Positions 26,733-35,904 of a DNA stretch of 64,000 nucleotides are shown one piece after another. The stretch is from Rhizophagus prolifer (Eukaryota; Glomeromycota; Glomeromycetes; Glomerales; Glomeraceae), in contig NQWY01033934.1 of the NCBI GenBank assembly GCA_019425655.1, forward strand, positions 124,001-188,000, written 5' to 3'. The translations under genes and the position numbers were made by a program. Below the pieces are notes generated by a model, which saw only the letters and a program-made list of their open reading frames with translations, made no database searches and was not told the origin of the DNA. How positions within the stretch are numbered: the first letter of the stretch is position 1; every line of letters begins with the position of its first letter.

Positions 26733-28364
26733 ATGAATTCTAATCTACCCCCTGTTTCGGATTCAAAACTTGCGGCAAACCTGCAAGCAAAATCGACGAA
26801 TGTACACGTCCCAACACCGAAATTTTTTATGCCGGTGTTTCTGACGATTATTGTTGCAACACTTATTTATATTGGGTTTCAGGTTAGTGCTGATTTAGCG
26901 CATGTTCCACCTTTGAGCCTTTATTCGGTTATTCTTTTATCTACTGCGCTTTTCATTGCATTGGGCTTTGAATTTGTAAATGGTTTCCACGACACTGCCA
27001 ATGCAGTTGCAACGGTCATTTATACAAATGCATTGCCGGCACCAGTTGCAGTCATGTGGGCTGGTTTTTGTAATTTCCTTGGGGTAATGGTCGCAAGTGG
27101 TGCTGTTGCTTATGGCATCATTGCATTGCTTCCTGTTGAACTTATCATGAATATGGGTAGCGGTGCTGGCTTTGCAATGGTTTTTGCATTGTTAATCGCT
27201 GCAATTCTTTGGAACCTTGGTACTTGGTTCTTAGGAATCCCAGCTTCTAGCTCTCACACCTTGATTGGTTCAATCTTGGGTGTGGGTATTATGAACCATC
27301 TATTGAGTGCATCGACTGGCGTAACGACTAGTGGTGTAGATATGGATCAGGTGATTAAAGTAGGTAAGGCATTATTATTTTCACCTTTAATTGGTTTTGC
27401 TTTTGCAGCAATCTTATTCTTGTTGGTTAAAACTATTTTTAAACGCCAATTAGAATTATTTCAGCCACCTGAAGGTAATAAGCCACCACCAGCAATCATT
27501 CGTGCAATTTTAATCTTTACCTGTACAGGTGTAAGTTTTGCACACGGTTCAAATGACGGCCAAAAAGGTATGGGTCTCATCATGCTCATTTTGGTTGGTT
27601 TAGTACCATTAGCTTATTCAATCAATAAAAACCTCGATACACAACAGGTTCAATCATTCCACCAGCTTTCTTCTCAAACTGCTGTTTTGTTAAACCATAA
27701 TCAGCAAGAATTGACTGATGAAAAAGCGCGTGAAGTTTTAACTAAATATATTCAAACCAAGCAACAAACACCTGAAGTTGTACCTGCATTGGCAAGTATG
27801 ACTGACCATTTAGGTGCTCGTGTTTCTAGCTATCGTGACTTAAAAGATATTCCAGAAGCTGCGATTAGTGAAATTCGTAATGACATGTATTTAAGCACAA
27901 CGACGTTTAAACGTTTGGACAAAGCAGATGCTTTACCAAAAATGGATGATTCACAGAAAAAGCTTGTGAAAGATTATCGTGGTAGCTTGGATTCATTCTT
28001 ACAGTACATTCCAAACTGGGTGAAAGTTGCGGTTGCATTAGCGCTTGGTCTTGGCACTATGGTCGGTTGGAAACGCATTGTTGTAACTGTAGGTGAGCGT
28101 ATTGGTAAGAACCATATGACTTATGGTCAAGGTATGTCTGCTGAGCTTATTGCAATGAGTACAATTGCAGCAGCAGATGGTTTAGGTATGCCAGTTTCAA
28201 CTACACATGTTTTAAACAGTGCTGTTGCAGGTACCATGGTTGCAAATAAATCAGGTCTAAACTTTAATACTGTTAAAACAATCTTATCAGCTTGGATATT
28301 TACTTTACCTGCGACCATCTGTTTGTCTGGTGGTTTATATTGGTTGTTCTTAAAGTTCATTTAA
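26733..28364 (+). CDS. pit: Inorganic phosphate transporter, Pit family
   Basis: Inner-membrane phosphate:H+ symporter of 543 residues. The two Pit repeats are clear: GFEFVNGFHDTANAVATVIYTNAL near residue 75 and GTGVSFAHGSNDGQKGMGLIML near 265; PASSSHTLIGSILGVG and PVSTTHVLNSAVAGTM are their partner motifs. A soluble loop of about 150 residues (about 295-440) splits the C-terminal half, as in E. coli PitA. A Pho box 49 bases upstream points to control by phosphate starvation, which is not typical for low-affinity Pit. The ribosome site before 26733 is poor; an internal start at 26829 cannot be ruled out. Confidence 0.92.
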   Translation: MNSNLPPVSDSKLAANLQAKSTNVHVPTPKFFMPVFLTIIVATLIYIGFQVSADLAHVPPLSLYSVILLSTALFIALGFEFVNGFHDTANAVATVIYTNALPAPVAVMWAGFCNFLGVMVASGAVAYGIIALLPVELIMNMGSGAGFAMVFALLIAAILWNLGTWFLGIPASSSHTLIGSILGVGIMNHLLSASTGVTTSGVDMDQVIKVGKALLFSPLIGFAFAAILFLLVKTIFKRQLELFQPPEGNKPPPAIIRAILIFTCTGVSFAHGSNDGQKGMGLIMLILVGLVPLAYSINKNLDTQQVQSFHQLSSQTAVLLNHNQQELTDEKAREVLTKYIQTKQQTPEVVPALASMTDHLGARVSSYRDLKDIPEAAISEIRNDMYLSTTTFKRLDKADALPKMDDSQKKLVKDYRGSLDSFLQYIPNWVKVAVALALGLGTMVGWKRIVVTVGERIGKNHMTYGQGMSAELIAMSTIAAADGLGMPVSTTHVLNSAVAGTMVANKSGLNFNTVKTILSAWIFTLPATICLSGGLYWLFLKFI

Positions 28365-28381
28365 GTTGTCTGTTTAAATCT

Positions 28382-28413
28382 AAAAAGCCACTATTATTAG
28401 TGGCTTTTTTTAT
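28382..28413 (+). terminator. Terminator after pit
   Basis: AAAAAGCCACTA, loop TTAT, TAGTGGCTTTTTTT. Twelve-pair stem with a long T-run. Confidence 0.9.
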
Positions 28414-28530
28414 TGGCATCTTTAAAAAAAAAAGATCGCTTTTTTCAGATAAATTCAGTAAAGAATGAATGATTATTGCAAATACTTATTGCTGTGTGAC
28501 TAGCTCAAAAAATTGATGAAAGGATATAGG

Positions 28531-29865
28531 ATGAAAACGGTTCAACTTGATCAGCTAAAACAACAATTCCCACTCATTCAAACATTACAAGATTACCAAG
28601 AAACATTTTGGTTTAACTCGAATCGTTATCCTTTAAAAGATGCACTCACGAAAGTTGGTCTTAGCGAGCAAGATGTAAAAGACGCCGAGGCTAGGCTAGA
28701 CCGTTTTGCTCCTTACTTGGCAAAAGTTTTTCCTGAAACTCAAACGCAACACGGAAAAATTGAATCCGAGTTAGTTGAAATTGCAAATATGCAACACGCC
28801 CTATCTGTAAAAGAGCAAAAGGAACTTACAGGCAGCCTTTGGCTTAAAAAAGATAGTCATTTACCGATTTCAGGTTCAATTAAAGCACGTGGTGGTATTT
28901 ATGAAGTCTTGGCTCATGCTGAAAAACTAGCAATTGAGGCAGGGCTTCTTAAGTTAGAAGACGATTACAGTAAACTCGACCAAGATGCATTTCGGACATT
29001 TTTTTCCAAATATCAAATTGCAGTAGGCTCTACAGGTAATCTTGGTTTATCTATTGGTATTATGAGTGCGAAGCTCGGCTTTAGAGTGACAGTGCATATG
29101 TCTGCCGACGCAAGGCAATGGAAAAAGGATAAATTGCGTTCATTGGGCGTTAACGTGGTTGAATATGACAGTGATTATGGGGTTGCTGTAGAGCAGGGAC
29201 GTAAAGCTGCAGAACAAGATCCAAATTGCTTTTTTATTGACGATGAAAATTCAACAACATTATTTTTAGGTTATGCCGTTGCGGGGTTACGTTTAAAACA
29301 GCAGTGTGAGCAAAAGCAGATTAAAGTCGATGCTGAACATCCATTATTTGTTTATTTACCTTGTGGTGTAGGTGGTGGCCCCGGTGGCGTGAGTTTTGGG
29401 CTTAAACTTGCTTTTGGTGAGCATGTACATTGTATCTTTGCAGAACCCACGCATTCACCTTGTATGTTATTGGGTGTGCATACAGGACTGCATGATGAGA
29501 TTTCAGTAAATGATATTGGTTTAGATAACATTACTGCTGCAGATGGGTTAGCTGTTGGTCGTGCTTCTGGATTCGTAGGGCGAGCTATGGAGCAGTTAAT
29601 TGATGGTTACTACACGATTCATGATGAACGTTTATATGAGCTGATTGCACTTTTAAATCAAACTGAAAATATTCAAGTTGAACCCTCAGCAGCGGCTGGC
29701 ATGATGGGGTCATATTATGTGCAAACTACTCCTGATTATTTAGCTTTGCATCAATTGTCTGCAGAGAAGTTAAATCAGGCAACACATGTGGTCTGGGCGA
29801 CTGGTGGTGGTATGGTGCCACCGGATGAAATGCAAAAGTATTTAACTTATAGTCAAAACAAATAA
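28531..29865 (+). CDS. dsdA: D-serine ammonia-lyase
   Basis: PLP enzyme that turns D-serine into pyruvate and ammonia, detoxifying and using D-serine. The 444-residue length matches E. coli DsdA. The PLP lysine is K118 in SGSIKARGG; the phosphate loop is [11 protein letters not shown] and the Gly-rich loop [10 protein letters not shown]. No DsdX transporter or DsdC regulator is adjacent. Several starts are possible (28513, 28516, 28531); 28531 is chosen because AAGGA lies 7 bases upstream and the family starts there. Confidence 0.93.
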   Translation: MKTVQLDQLKQQFPLIQTLQDYQETFWFNSNRYPLKDALTKVGLSEQDVKDAEARLDRFAPYLAKVFPETQTQHGKIESELVEIANMQHALSVKEQKELTGSLWLKKDSHLPISGSIKARGGIYEVLAHAEKLAIEAGLLKLEDDYSKLDQDAFRTFFSKYQIAVGSTGNLGLSIGIMSAKLGFRVTVHMSADARQWKKDKLRSLGVNVVEYDSDYGVAVEQGRKAAEQDPNCFFIDDENSTTLFLGYAVAGLRLKQQCEQKQIKVDAEHPLFVYLPCGVGGGPGGVSFGLKLAFGEHVHCIFAEPTHSPCMLLGVHTGLHDEISVNDIGLDNITAADGLAVGRASGFVGRAMEQLIDGYYTIHDERLYELIALLNQTENIQVEPSAAAGMMGSYYVQTTPDYLALHQLSAEKLNQATHVVWATGGGMVPPDEMQKYLTYSQNK

Positions 29866-29875
29866 TTAGATTAAA

Positions 29876-29903
29876 AAAAGCCCAATTCGAAAATTGGGCT
29901 TTT
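29876..29903. terminator. Bidirectional terminator after dsdA
   Basis: AAAAGCCCAATT, loop CGAA, AATTGGGCTTTT; shared with the convergent gene ending at 29911. Confidence 0.9.
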
Positions 29904-29910
29904 AATTTCA

Positions 29911-31458
29911 TTATTTTTTCGAGAATTTCTTAAAAGGAAGTTTCTCTGCTGCAAAACCGTAAATAGCAGCAAAAGGGAGAGCTGTACGGGCTAAATAAGC
30001 CACACGCCATAGACCACCGTGATTGGCACCTTCCATCATTAATTCTAGAGGATGATCAAGTACAGTTTCTGGGTTTGCTACTGAGGACTCACTTCTTAAG
30101 TCATGAATCCATAGCGCTGCCATAATCGCATTGGTCGTTTCAGGGTTGAATGCTTCGACATCAAAAAGTTCAGCACCATTAAATGCTGCTTTAAGTAATG
30201 GGTTTTTGGTCACCGAGTGAGTTGTGGTAGATGGAGCAATATTAATACTTACACGTTGGCCTTGATGACGAGCAAGTGTTGCACGCCATTGTTGAATGCG
30301 TTTTGCCAAAGCATAGTTTGGTCCTTGTTCAACTACTAAGCAGTCTGCAATACCATAAGTTTTACCATTCTCACTGGTAATTAAATCTTGATAAGGCGCT
30401 TGGAAAAAACGTTTAAGTGAAAGAGCAGAAACTCCTTTCGCAGCCATTTTCTGTAGTTGTGAACGCGATTTAAATTTCTCTTGAGCTGCTTCTGCAACTT
30501 CTTGAGGTACTGCGTAAACATCGGTTGGAGTACACATGAACATTAAGCTGGTATCTGATTTATGTTCACTCACATATTGCATAATGCTATCCATTGCCAT
30601 TGAAACACGGACATGTTTTTCACCGTCTAAATACGCAATAGCAGCTAAATCTAACTTTTGTGGAAATTGAACTAACCACTGTGCAATTTCTGGAAGTTGA
30701 GTCAGTAAATTGGCACCTAATTTATCTCTTAACTCTGAGGCTTTTGCTGATGAGTCAACTGATTCAATCGTAGGTGCAATAAGCGTTGCATTTCCATTTT
30801 TAATCGTATTTAAGATTTTGCCCCACACTCGTGAATTTGGTAAGTCTATTGCAATAATATTAGCTTTCCATTTTGCCAGCCAAGGTAAGGGACCCGCTTC
30901 CGATGCTGCACCAAACAACACCATAGTACGGTCTGATAAATCAAACCATTCAGGATGTGCGATAGCTTCACGTAATGCGTTTGCATGGCTTGGTTCAATA
31001 ATTCCTGCATTTTCCCATTTTTGAATTTGGTCAAGAAGACTTTGTCCACTGAGTTTCTGACCTTTATATGGAACATACCATTCCGGTGCTGATTCACTTT
31101 CGCCTTTAAACTTTACTGTATTTAAAGGTGCAGACGCAGGAATGCGAAGAGCATCTTTTAAAAGGTAATGTTTGCCATCTCTAAAAAAATCAAAAAGATG
31201 ATGTGCCTTATGTAACCCTTGTTTTGCAATGGTGATTGGATTGTTGTTATTAGAAAGTCCATGCTGAACAAGCGATTTAAAGTATGTTGGATAATTTTTT
31301 CGCCAGTTTTTTTCAGTCAAAATCTGTTGAGCAGTTTTATTATCTACAATAGATAAAGCTTCTGACAAAATCTCTTGGCCTGTGCGAGAAGTACTTTGCT
31401 TTTTTGTTGAAGCGTGTATTGGAAATTGTAGACCTTCTACTTGACTCTGACTGGACAT
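29911..31458 (-). CDS. Large protein of unknown function with a Rossmann-like segment
   Basis: I do not recognise this 515-residue protein. The middle contains RTMVLFGAASEAGPLPWLAKWKANIIAIDLPN (written here in parts: MVLFGAASEAGPLP then ANIIAIDLPN), which looks like a nucleotide-binding beta-alpha-beta unit with the acidic residue ending strand 2. A second alpha/beta part carries LMFMCTPTDVYAVP and VSINIAPSTTTHS, and a hydrophobic segment near the C-terminus (VAYLARTALPFAAIYGFA) could contact a membrane. No signal peptide. An NAD(P)-dependent enzyme is my best guess. The ATG at 31458 is preferred to the GTG at 31470. It stands alone after a 540-base gap. Confidence 0.75.
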   Translation of the reverse strand: MSSQSQVEGLQFPIHASTKKQSTSRTGQEILSEALSIVDNKTAQQILTEKNWRKNYPTYFKSLVQHGLSNNNNPITIAKQGLHKAHHLFDFFRDGKHYLLKDALRIPASAPLNTVKFKGESESAPEWYVPYKGQKLSGQSLLDQIQKWENAGIIEPSHANALREAIAHPEWFDLSDRTMVLFGAASEAGPLPWLAKWKANIIAIDLPNSRVWGKILNTIKNGNATLIAPTIESVDSSAKASELRDKLGANLLTQLPEIAQWLVQFPQKLDLAAIAYLDGEKHVRVSMAMDSIMQYVSEHKSDTSLMFMCTPTDVYAVPQEVAEAAQEKFKSRSQLQKMAAKGVSALSLKRFFQAPYQDLITSENGKTYGIADCLVVEQGPNYALAKRIQQWRATLARHQGQRVSINIAPSTTTHSVTKNPLLKAAFNGAELFDVEAFNPETTNAIMAALWIHDLRSESSVANPETVLDHPLELMMEGANHGGLWRVAYLARTALPFAAIYGFAAEKLPFKKFSKK

Positions 31459-31998
31459 AAAATATCTCACTTGTACGGTATCATTAATATACAGGTGTAT
31501 ACATTATCTATGCCAACGTAAAGAAACGAGTGGCAATAACTGACAAAATCAAAATTAAATTATTTATGTGATAGAGGTAGTTTGAGTGAATTTTTATGAT
31601 AATTCGATCTCATTTTTACATCATTTTTTTTCACATTTTTAGAACATTTTTATGGACTTACGTTACATAAATGATTATTTTGTATAGAGCGAATTCATCA
31701 GGTCTAAACTGAAGATAAAATGTTCAAAATGTATCAATAAAAAAGATACGATGATGATTAAAAAACTAGACTTTTTTATTAAACGATAAGACTAGTGAAA
31801 CGGAATAAGAAAGAATTGGGGTGAAACTAGATGGAAGACAACGTAAGATTGTCTTTTAAAAATCTTGGGGATATGGTGATTTTTTTGCACCATAATTTTC
31901 TAGTTTCGCCCCATCTAATTTTGGGTGAAACCCTTCACGTGAGCTGTAAGTCATCTTGCTAAAGGGCAAGGTCAATTCGTTACAGTCTATCTAAACCT
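31459..31998. other. 540-base gene-free region with RNA-like structure
   Basis: No credible ORF on either strand. The first 300 bases (to about 31790) are plain AT-rich sequence, presumably with the promoter of the minus-strand gene. The remainder contains a multi-stem structure (31818-31912, listed separately) and further small hairpins such as CTTGC-N6-GCAAG at 31955-31970. Confidence 0.6.
31818..31912. ncRNA. Candidate structured RNA (three-way junction)
   Basis: GGGGTGAAACTAGA (31818-31831) pairs over 14 positions with TCTAGTTTCGCCCC (31899-31912; one G-T pair). Inside this long stem are two independent hairpins: AAGACAA/TTGTCTT (31835-31841 and 31849-31855) and TATGGTG/CACCATA (31872-31878 and 31888-31894). 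A closed stem with two inner hairpins is the shape of a structured RNA. Strand is undecided. A small non-autonomous mobile element with inverted ends is the alternative, but I see no target-site duplication. Confidence 0.45.
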
Positions 31999-32163
31999 TT
32001 AGCAACGGCCTTTTTTAGCTTGTCCTGGTGGGCAAAAATCACCTGGATGATTGTGATAAGGCGAATCCGGATCGACCACCACACTGCCAGCTGGGGTATA
32101 AACTGCACAAGCAGATAGTGATAGTGTGAAAATTGCTGCTGCACAAACTAGTAATACTTTCAT
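31999..32163 (-). CDS. Small lipoprotein
   Basis: Fifty-four-residue precursor starting MKVLLVCAAAIFTLSLSAC with a lipobox LSAC, so lipid-anchored after Cys 19. The mature part is short, with YTPAGSVVVDPDSPYHNHPG followed by FCPPGQAKKGRC; the two cysteines could form a disulfide. Such small Pro/His-rich lipoproteins are common and uncharacterised in Acinetobacter. The start at 32163 with AGTGAGA upstream fits the signal peptide better than the frame's first codon at 32184. Confidence 0.72.
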   Translation of the reverse strand: MKVLLVCAAAIFTLSLSACAVYTPAGSVVVDPDSPYHNHPGDFCPPGQAKKGRC

Positions 32164-32278
32164 ATTGTTCTCACTTTTTATCATTCTCCCTTTTACTATT
32201 TACTATAAAAATTATTAGATCGTTTTTCGATCTACTTTTGGTTAAGAAATATCAATACTACAAAATAGTTTTAACTTG

Positions 32279-33286
32279 TTAAGGTGTACGTAAAATTGTT
32301 CTAAAACCAACATGTGTAGCAGCTAAATCAAAATCTTGAGGGTAACGGCTACTGTTTCGATAACGTGAACAATAATTTTCAGCACACAAAAATGAGCCTC
32401 CTTTAATGACATATTGGGTACTGCTCATTTCTTTTTGTCTTAAATCAGAATAATTACCCATATGCTGATCATGTGCGCCTTGGTAGGGAGAGGATGTCCA
32501 TTCCCAAACATTTCCAATCATATCGAATAGTTTAAAGCCATTAGGTTTAAAGCAGCCGACAGGAGCAACACTCGTAAAATTATCTTGATTCAAATTTTCA
32601 AAAGGAAATGCACCTTGCCAGTAATTTGCTTGGGGATGTTGATGTTCATCAGTAGGTGTTTGGTGTAAAGGCGTGTCGGTCTGTGAGTTTGCTTTAGCGG
32701 CGTATTCCCATTCAAGTTCTGTTGGTAAATCATGTCCTAGCCAAACTGCATAATGCTCAGCATCATTTTTTGTCACGTAGCGTACAGGTTCATGAGGGTT
32801 GGGAAGTGCGCCATTTTGGCCATTTGGCATTCTCCAGGTATATCCAGATTTGAGTTGCCACCATTGCTGTGGGTGATGAGGGTCTGGTGAAAAAACAGCA
32901 GCCTGTTTTTGTGTTTCAGCATCGGTAATATAACCCGTGGCTTTTACAAAAATTGAGAACTGAGCAACAGTGACCTCAGTTTGATCAATCCAGAAACCTT
33001 TAACTTCGCGCTGTTTTTTTCCGAAATTAAGCTCATCAGGATAAGCTTTTTCAGAACCAAAATTAAAATGTCCATCTGGAATGAACACCATTCCAGCCGT
33101 TGTATTTTTAAGCCAACCTGCAGGAAGGCCTGTATAGCTTTTACATTGTTCAATAGAACCCAAAGCAGCCGATGGGGTGGCTTGCTTTGGTAAAACTGTT
33201 TTTGTGTCAGAGCTATGTTCGGACTTACTACAGCCTGTGATGAATAACAGGCTGATTGTAGTGCTTAGAACCAGTTTCAATTTCAT
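32279..33286 (-). CDS. Formylglycine-generating enzyme (sulfatase-modifying), lipoprotein
   Basis: Oxidises the active-site cysteine of sulfatases to formylglycine. The 335-residue protein has the FGE-sulfatase (C-type-lectin-like) domain: GMVFIPDGHFNFGSE at the start, WIDQTEVTVAQFSIFV, and LPTELEWEYAAKA and NVWEWTSS further on. The copper/catalytic cysteine pair C301 and C306 is present in FLCAENYCSRYR, so it is a true FGE and not only a fold relative. Signal peptide with lipobox FITGC (Cys 19) places it in the envelope. Its start overlaps the stop of the sulfatase gene by 4 bases (ATGA). Confidence 0.9.
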   Translation of the reverse strand: MKLKLVLSTTISLLFITGCSKSEHSSDTKTVLPKQATPSAALGSIEQCKSYTGLPAGWLKNTTAGMVFIPDGHFNFGSEKAYPDELNFGKKQREVKGFWIDQTEVTVAQFSIFVKATGYITDAETQKQAAVFSPDPHHPQQWWQLKSGYTWRMPNGQNGALPNPHEPVRYVTKNDAEHYAVWLGHDLPTELEWEYAAKANSQTDTPLHQTPTDEHQHPQANYWQGAFPFENLNQDNFTSVAPVGCFKPNGFKLFDMIGNVWEWTSSPYQGAHDQHMGNYSDLRQKEMSSTQYVIKGGSFLCAENYCSRYRNSSRYPQDFDLAATHVGFRTILRTP

Positions 33287-34959
33287 TTGGCGTTATATTC
33301 CTGTACGCCATTTTGCTCAGTGTATTTTTGATAAACAGAGAGCAACTCTTGTACTTTTGCTGGGTAAAGCTGCGCAACATTGTGATTTTCACCACGGTCA
33401 GTGGCAATGTTATAGAGCTCCCAAGTACTCGTACCTAATTCAGGACGACCTTGAAGCGCAATTTTCCATTCGCCTTGTTTTGCATATTTACTGCCATGGA
33501 GTTCATCGGCAAAGCTGAAATTTGCTGGACGGATGGTTTGTGATTTATTTTCAAGTACAGATTTCCAAGAATAACCGCTCGGTGTATTAATGGTTCGACC
33601 TTTATATTGGCCTTGAGGGACTTGAATATGGGCATAATCTAATAAGGTTGGAAAAACGTCGAGTACAGATGCAAAGCTATGATTGGTTGCTTCTGCTTTT
33701 TTTTGATTTGGTAATTTCACAATAGCAGGGGCAGTCGTTGCACCTTCGCCAGCTGTATCTTTCCATAAGTGGAAAGGCGCCGCACTGACCTCGGCCCAAC
33801 GTGGTCCAATATAGTGGTAGGAAGTAGGCGTACCTATGTTTGCTACAGAGTTATCAAAACCAGATTCACTACCATATCCACCACGAATAAAACCTTCTGC
33901 GCCATTGTCAGAAACAAAGAAAATTAAAGTATTTTCATAAAGATTATTTTGTTTTAGATATTGGATAATTCGGCCCACGTTGGCATCAAGATTTTCTACC
34001 ATACCTGCGTAGATTTCCATTTTTCGGGCTTCAAGTGCTTTTTGTTCAGCTGTTAACTCATCCCACTTTCCATATTTTTGTGGTGCGTTTTGGGTCGCAA
34101 TTGGTTCTGCTGCTTCAAAGTTTGCCGGAATAATTCCAAGCTGTTTTTGGCGAGCTATACGTGCTTTACGAATAGCATCGTAGCCAACATCATAAACGCC
34201 ACGATATTTGTCACGGTATTCTGCTGGAGCTTGTATAGGCCAGTGAGGTGCAGTATAGGCAGCATAAGCAAAGAACGGTTTGCCACTATTTTTGCCTGAT
34301 TCTAAGTAGCTCAGCAATTTGTCGGTAAAGTAGTTGGTCGAGAAGAAGTCATCAGGTAATGCTGAAACAGGAATAATTTGACCATCTTCGGTATAAGTCG
34401 AGTTGCGTTTAAAGGCACTTGGAGCTTGTTTAAAGTGATGATCTAGACCTTGTAATAAGATAAATGAATGATCAAAACCTTTGGCATGTGCATTGGTTTC
34501 AGGAGTGAGTCCTAAATGCCACTTACCACTAATATACGTCCGATAACCATTGTCTTTGAGCACCTGAGCAATCGATAAAGAGCGTTCATTTAAATAGCCT
34601 TCATAGCCTGGCTGCCCTTTTAAATGGTCTGGTGTAAGCTCTGCCATAGCGCCTATACCTGCTAGATGATGGTCAGTACCAGAAATGAGTTGCGAGCGAG
34701 TAGGGGAACAAGTTGGTGCAGTATGATAGTCCGTTAAAAGTCGTCCTTCTTGCGCCAGACTATCAATATTAGGCGTATGAATTTCACCACCAAAGGCTCC
34801 TAAATCTGAATAGCCTAAGTCGTCAGCCATAATGAACAGAATATTGGGTTGCTTTGATGTAGTTGCTGCAGTTTCTTGTGAATTATTATCGTTACAGCCA
34901 GCTAAAGATAAGCTAAATAAAGCAATGGAAAGACTAGATAAAAGAGCTTTGTACTTCAT
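33283..34959 (-). CDS. Arylsulfatase, lipoprotein
   Basis: Type I sulfatase of 558 residues, releasing sulfate from sulfate esters as a sulfur source or for desulfation. The modified motif C84-S-P-T-R is followed by SQLISGTDHH; metal ligands are in NILFIMADDLGYSDLGAFG and the distal FFVSDNGAEGF. A signal peptide with lipobox SLAGC (Cys 22) puts it in the periplasm or outer leaflet, the same place as its FGE partner encoded next. The ATG at 34959 starts the signal peptide cleanly; the frame is open for 11 more codons upstream. Translational coupling through the ATGA overlap would match enzyme and activator. Confidence 0.92.
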   Translation of the reverse strand: MKYKALLSSLSIALFSLSLAGCNDNNSQETAATTSKQPNILFIMADDLGYSDLGAFGGEIHTPNIDSLAQEGRLLTDYHTAPTCSPTRSQLISGTDHHLAGIGAMAELTPDHLKGQPGYEGYLNERSLSIAQVLKDNGYRTYISGKWHLGLTPETNAHAKGFDHSFILLQGLDHHFKQAPSAFKRNSTYTEDGQIIPVSALPDDFFSTNYFTDKLLSYLESGKNSGKPFFAYAAYTAPHWPIQAPAEYRDKYRGVYDVGYDAIRKARIARQKQLGIIPANFEAAEPIATQNAPQKYGKWDELTAEQKALEARKMEIYAGMVENLDANVGRIIQYLKQNNLYENTLIFFVSDNGAEGFIRGGYGSESGFDNSVANIGTPTSYHYIGPRWAEVSAAPFHLWKDTAGEGATTAPAIVKLPNQKKAEATNHSFASVLDVFPTLLDYAHIQVPQGQYKGRTINTPSGYSWKSVLENKSQTIRPANFSFADELHGSKYAKQGEWKIALQGRPELGTSTWELYNIATDRGENHNVAQLYPAKVQELLSVYQKYTEQNGVQEYNAK

Positions 34960-35083
34960 TGTATCATCTGAATTATTAAAAGAATTGTGCACGAGTTTAA
35001 TCAGATGGTTTTTGCAATCAAAACAAGGAATTAATCAAAGAAACTCAGAAAAATTTCTGAGCATTTATGCTCATAAATAAATG

Positions 35084-35115
35084 AGAAAAAAAGAAAAGCC
35101 CATTTAGGGCTTTTC
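35084..35115 (-). terminator. Terminator of the rhomboid gene
   Basis: On the minus strand GAAAAGCCC, loop TAAAT, GGGCTTTTC then seven T. A second hairpin, CTCAGAAA/TTTCTGAG (35044-35061), lies between it and the sulfatase start. Confidence 0.8.
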
Positions 35116-35128
35116 AGAAATATTCAGT

Positions 35129-35746
35129 TTAAAATGGCAAACGGGTAAGTTGATCTAGGAAATGCGGAATTACTCTTGGTTCAATCAAGATTGTTACAAT
35201 CACGCCGTAAGCCGCACCCCATAAATGAGCACTATGGTTAATATGAGTATTGCCACGTTTGCCTGCCCAAATGCTATAAGCGACATATAAAACCGCAAAA
35301 ATAATCGCTGGTACAGGAATAAAAAATACAAAAATCAGCTTCCATGGCTGAAACAGAATATAAGCAAATAGAACAGCAGATACCGCTCCTGAAGCTCCAA
35401 GACTTGCCCAGTTTGCATCATTTTTATGTTGTAGATAGCTTGGTAAAATCGCAAAAATTAAACCACCTAAATAGAACAACACAAAGCCCATGTCATAAAA
35501 ATATTGGCGATAAAAACTCTCAATAATACTGCCAAAGAAAAACAGGGTAATCATGTTGAACAGTAAATGTGTCCCATCTGCATGAATAAAGCCATGTGTA
35601 ATGAAGCGATCTAATTGTCCACGTTGCATTGCAGGAGGCCAGAAGATCAGACGATTCATAACATTTTGATTGCTAAAAGCAAGTAAAGACACGACGACCG
35701 TAATAATAATAAGGGTAATGGTATGGTTAAACGGCAAATTCAACAT
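35129..35746 (-). CDS. Rhomboid intramembrane serine protease
   Basis: Six-helix membrane protease of 205 residues. Catalytic Ser is S119 in GASGA, the paired His is H174 in HSAHLWGAAYG; HADGTHLLFNM (about 55-65) is the oxyanion/L1 region with its His and Asn. It cuts transmembrane segments of partner proteins; substrate unknown. It is one of two rhomboids in this window and is divergent from nfuA. Terminator at 35084-35115. Confidence 0.88.
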   Translation of the reverse strand: MLNLPFNHTITLIIITVVVSLLAFSNQNVMNRLIFWPPAMQRGQLDRFITHGFIHADGTHLLFNMITLFFFGSIIESFYRQYFYDMGFVLFYLGGLIFAILPSYLQHKNDANWASLGASGAVSAVLFAYILFQPWKLIFVFFIPVPAIIFAVLYVAYSIWAGKRGNTHINHSAHLWGAAYGVIVTILIEPRVIPHFLDQLTRLPF

Positions 35747-35904
35747 AAGAAATATTTAAAAAATGATCAATACTGGGGTCAATAATGCCATTAAAAATAC
35801 AACTTGAAACCCTGTTGTGTATAAATCCGACAAATTTAGTTGATTTTTTTTAAATCCACCTCATCTTCGGTTAATATAAAGGCATCAGCTTGAGGAATAT
35901 TGTT

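Noticed and set aside
31818-31912. Insertion sequence or MITE ends
   Set aside because: The inverted arms are long, but there is no flanking duplication and no second copy in the window; kept as an RNA candidate instead.
34832-35080. 82-codon ORF antisense to the sulfatase signal peptide
   Set aside because: Shadow of the sulfatase gene with no ribosome site.
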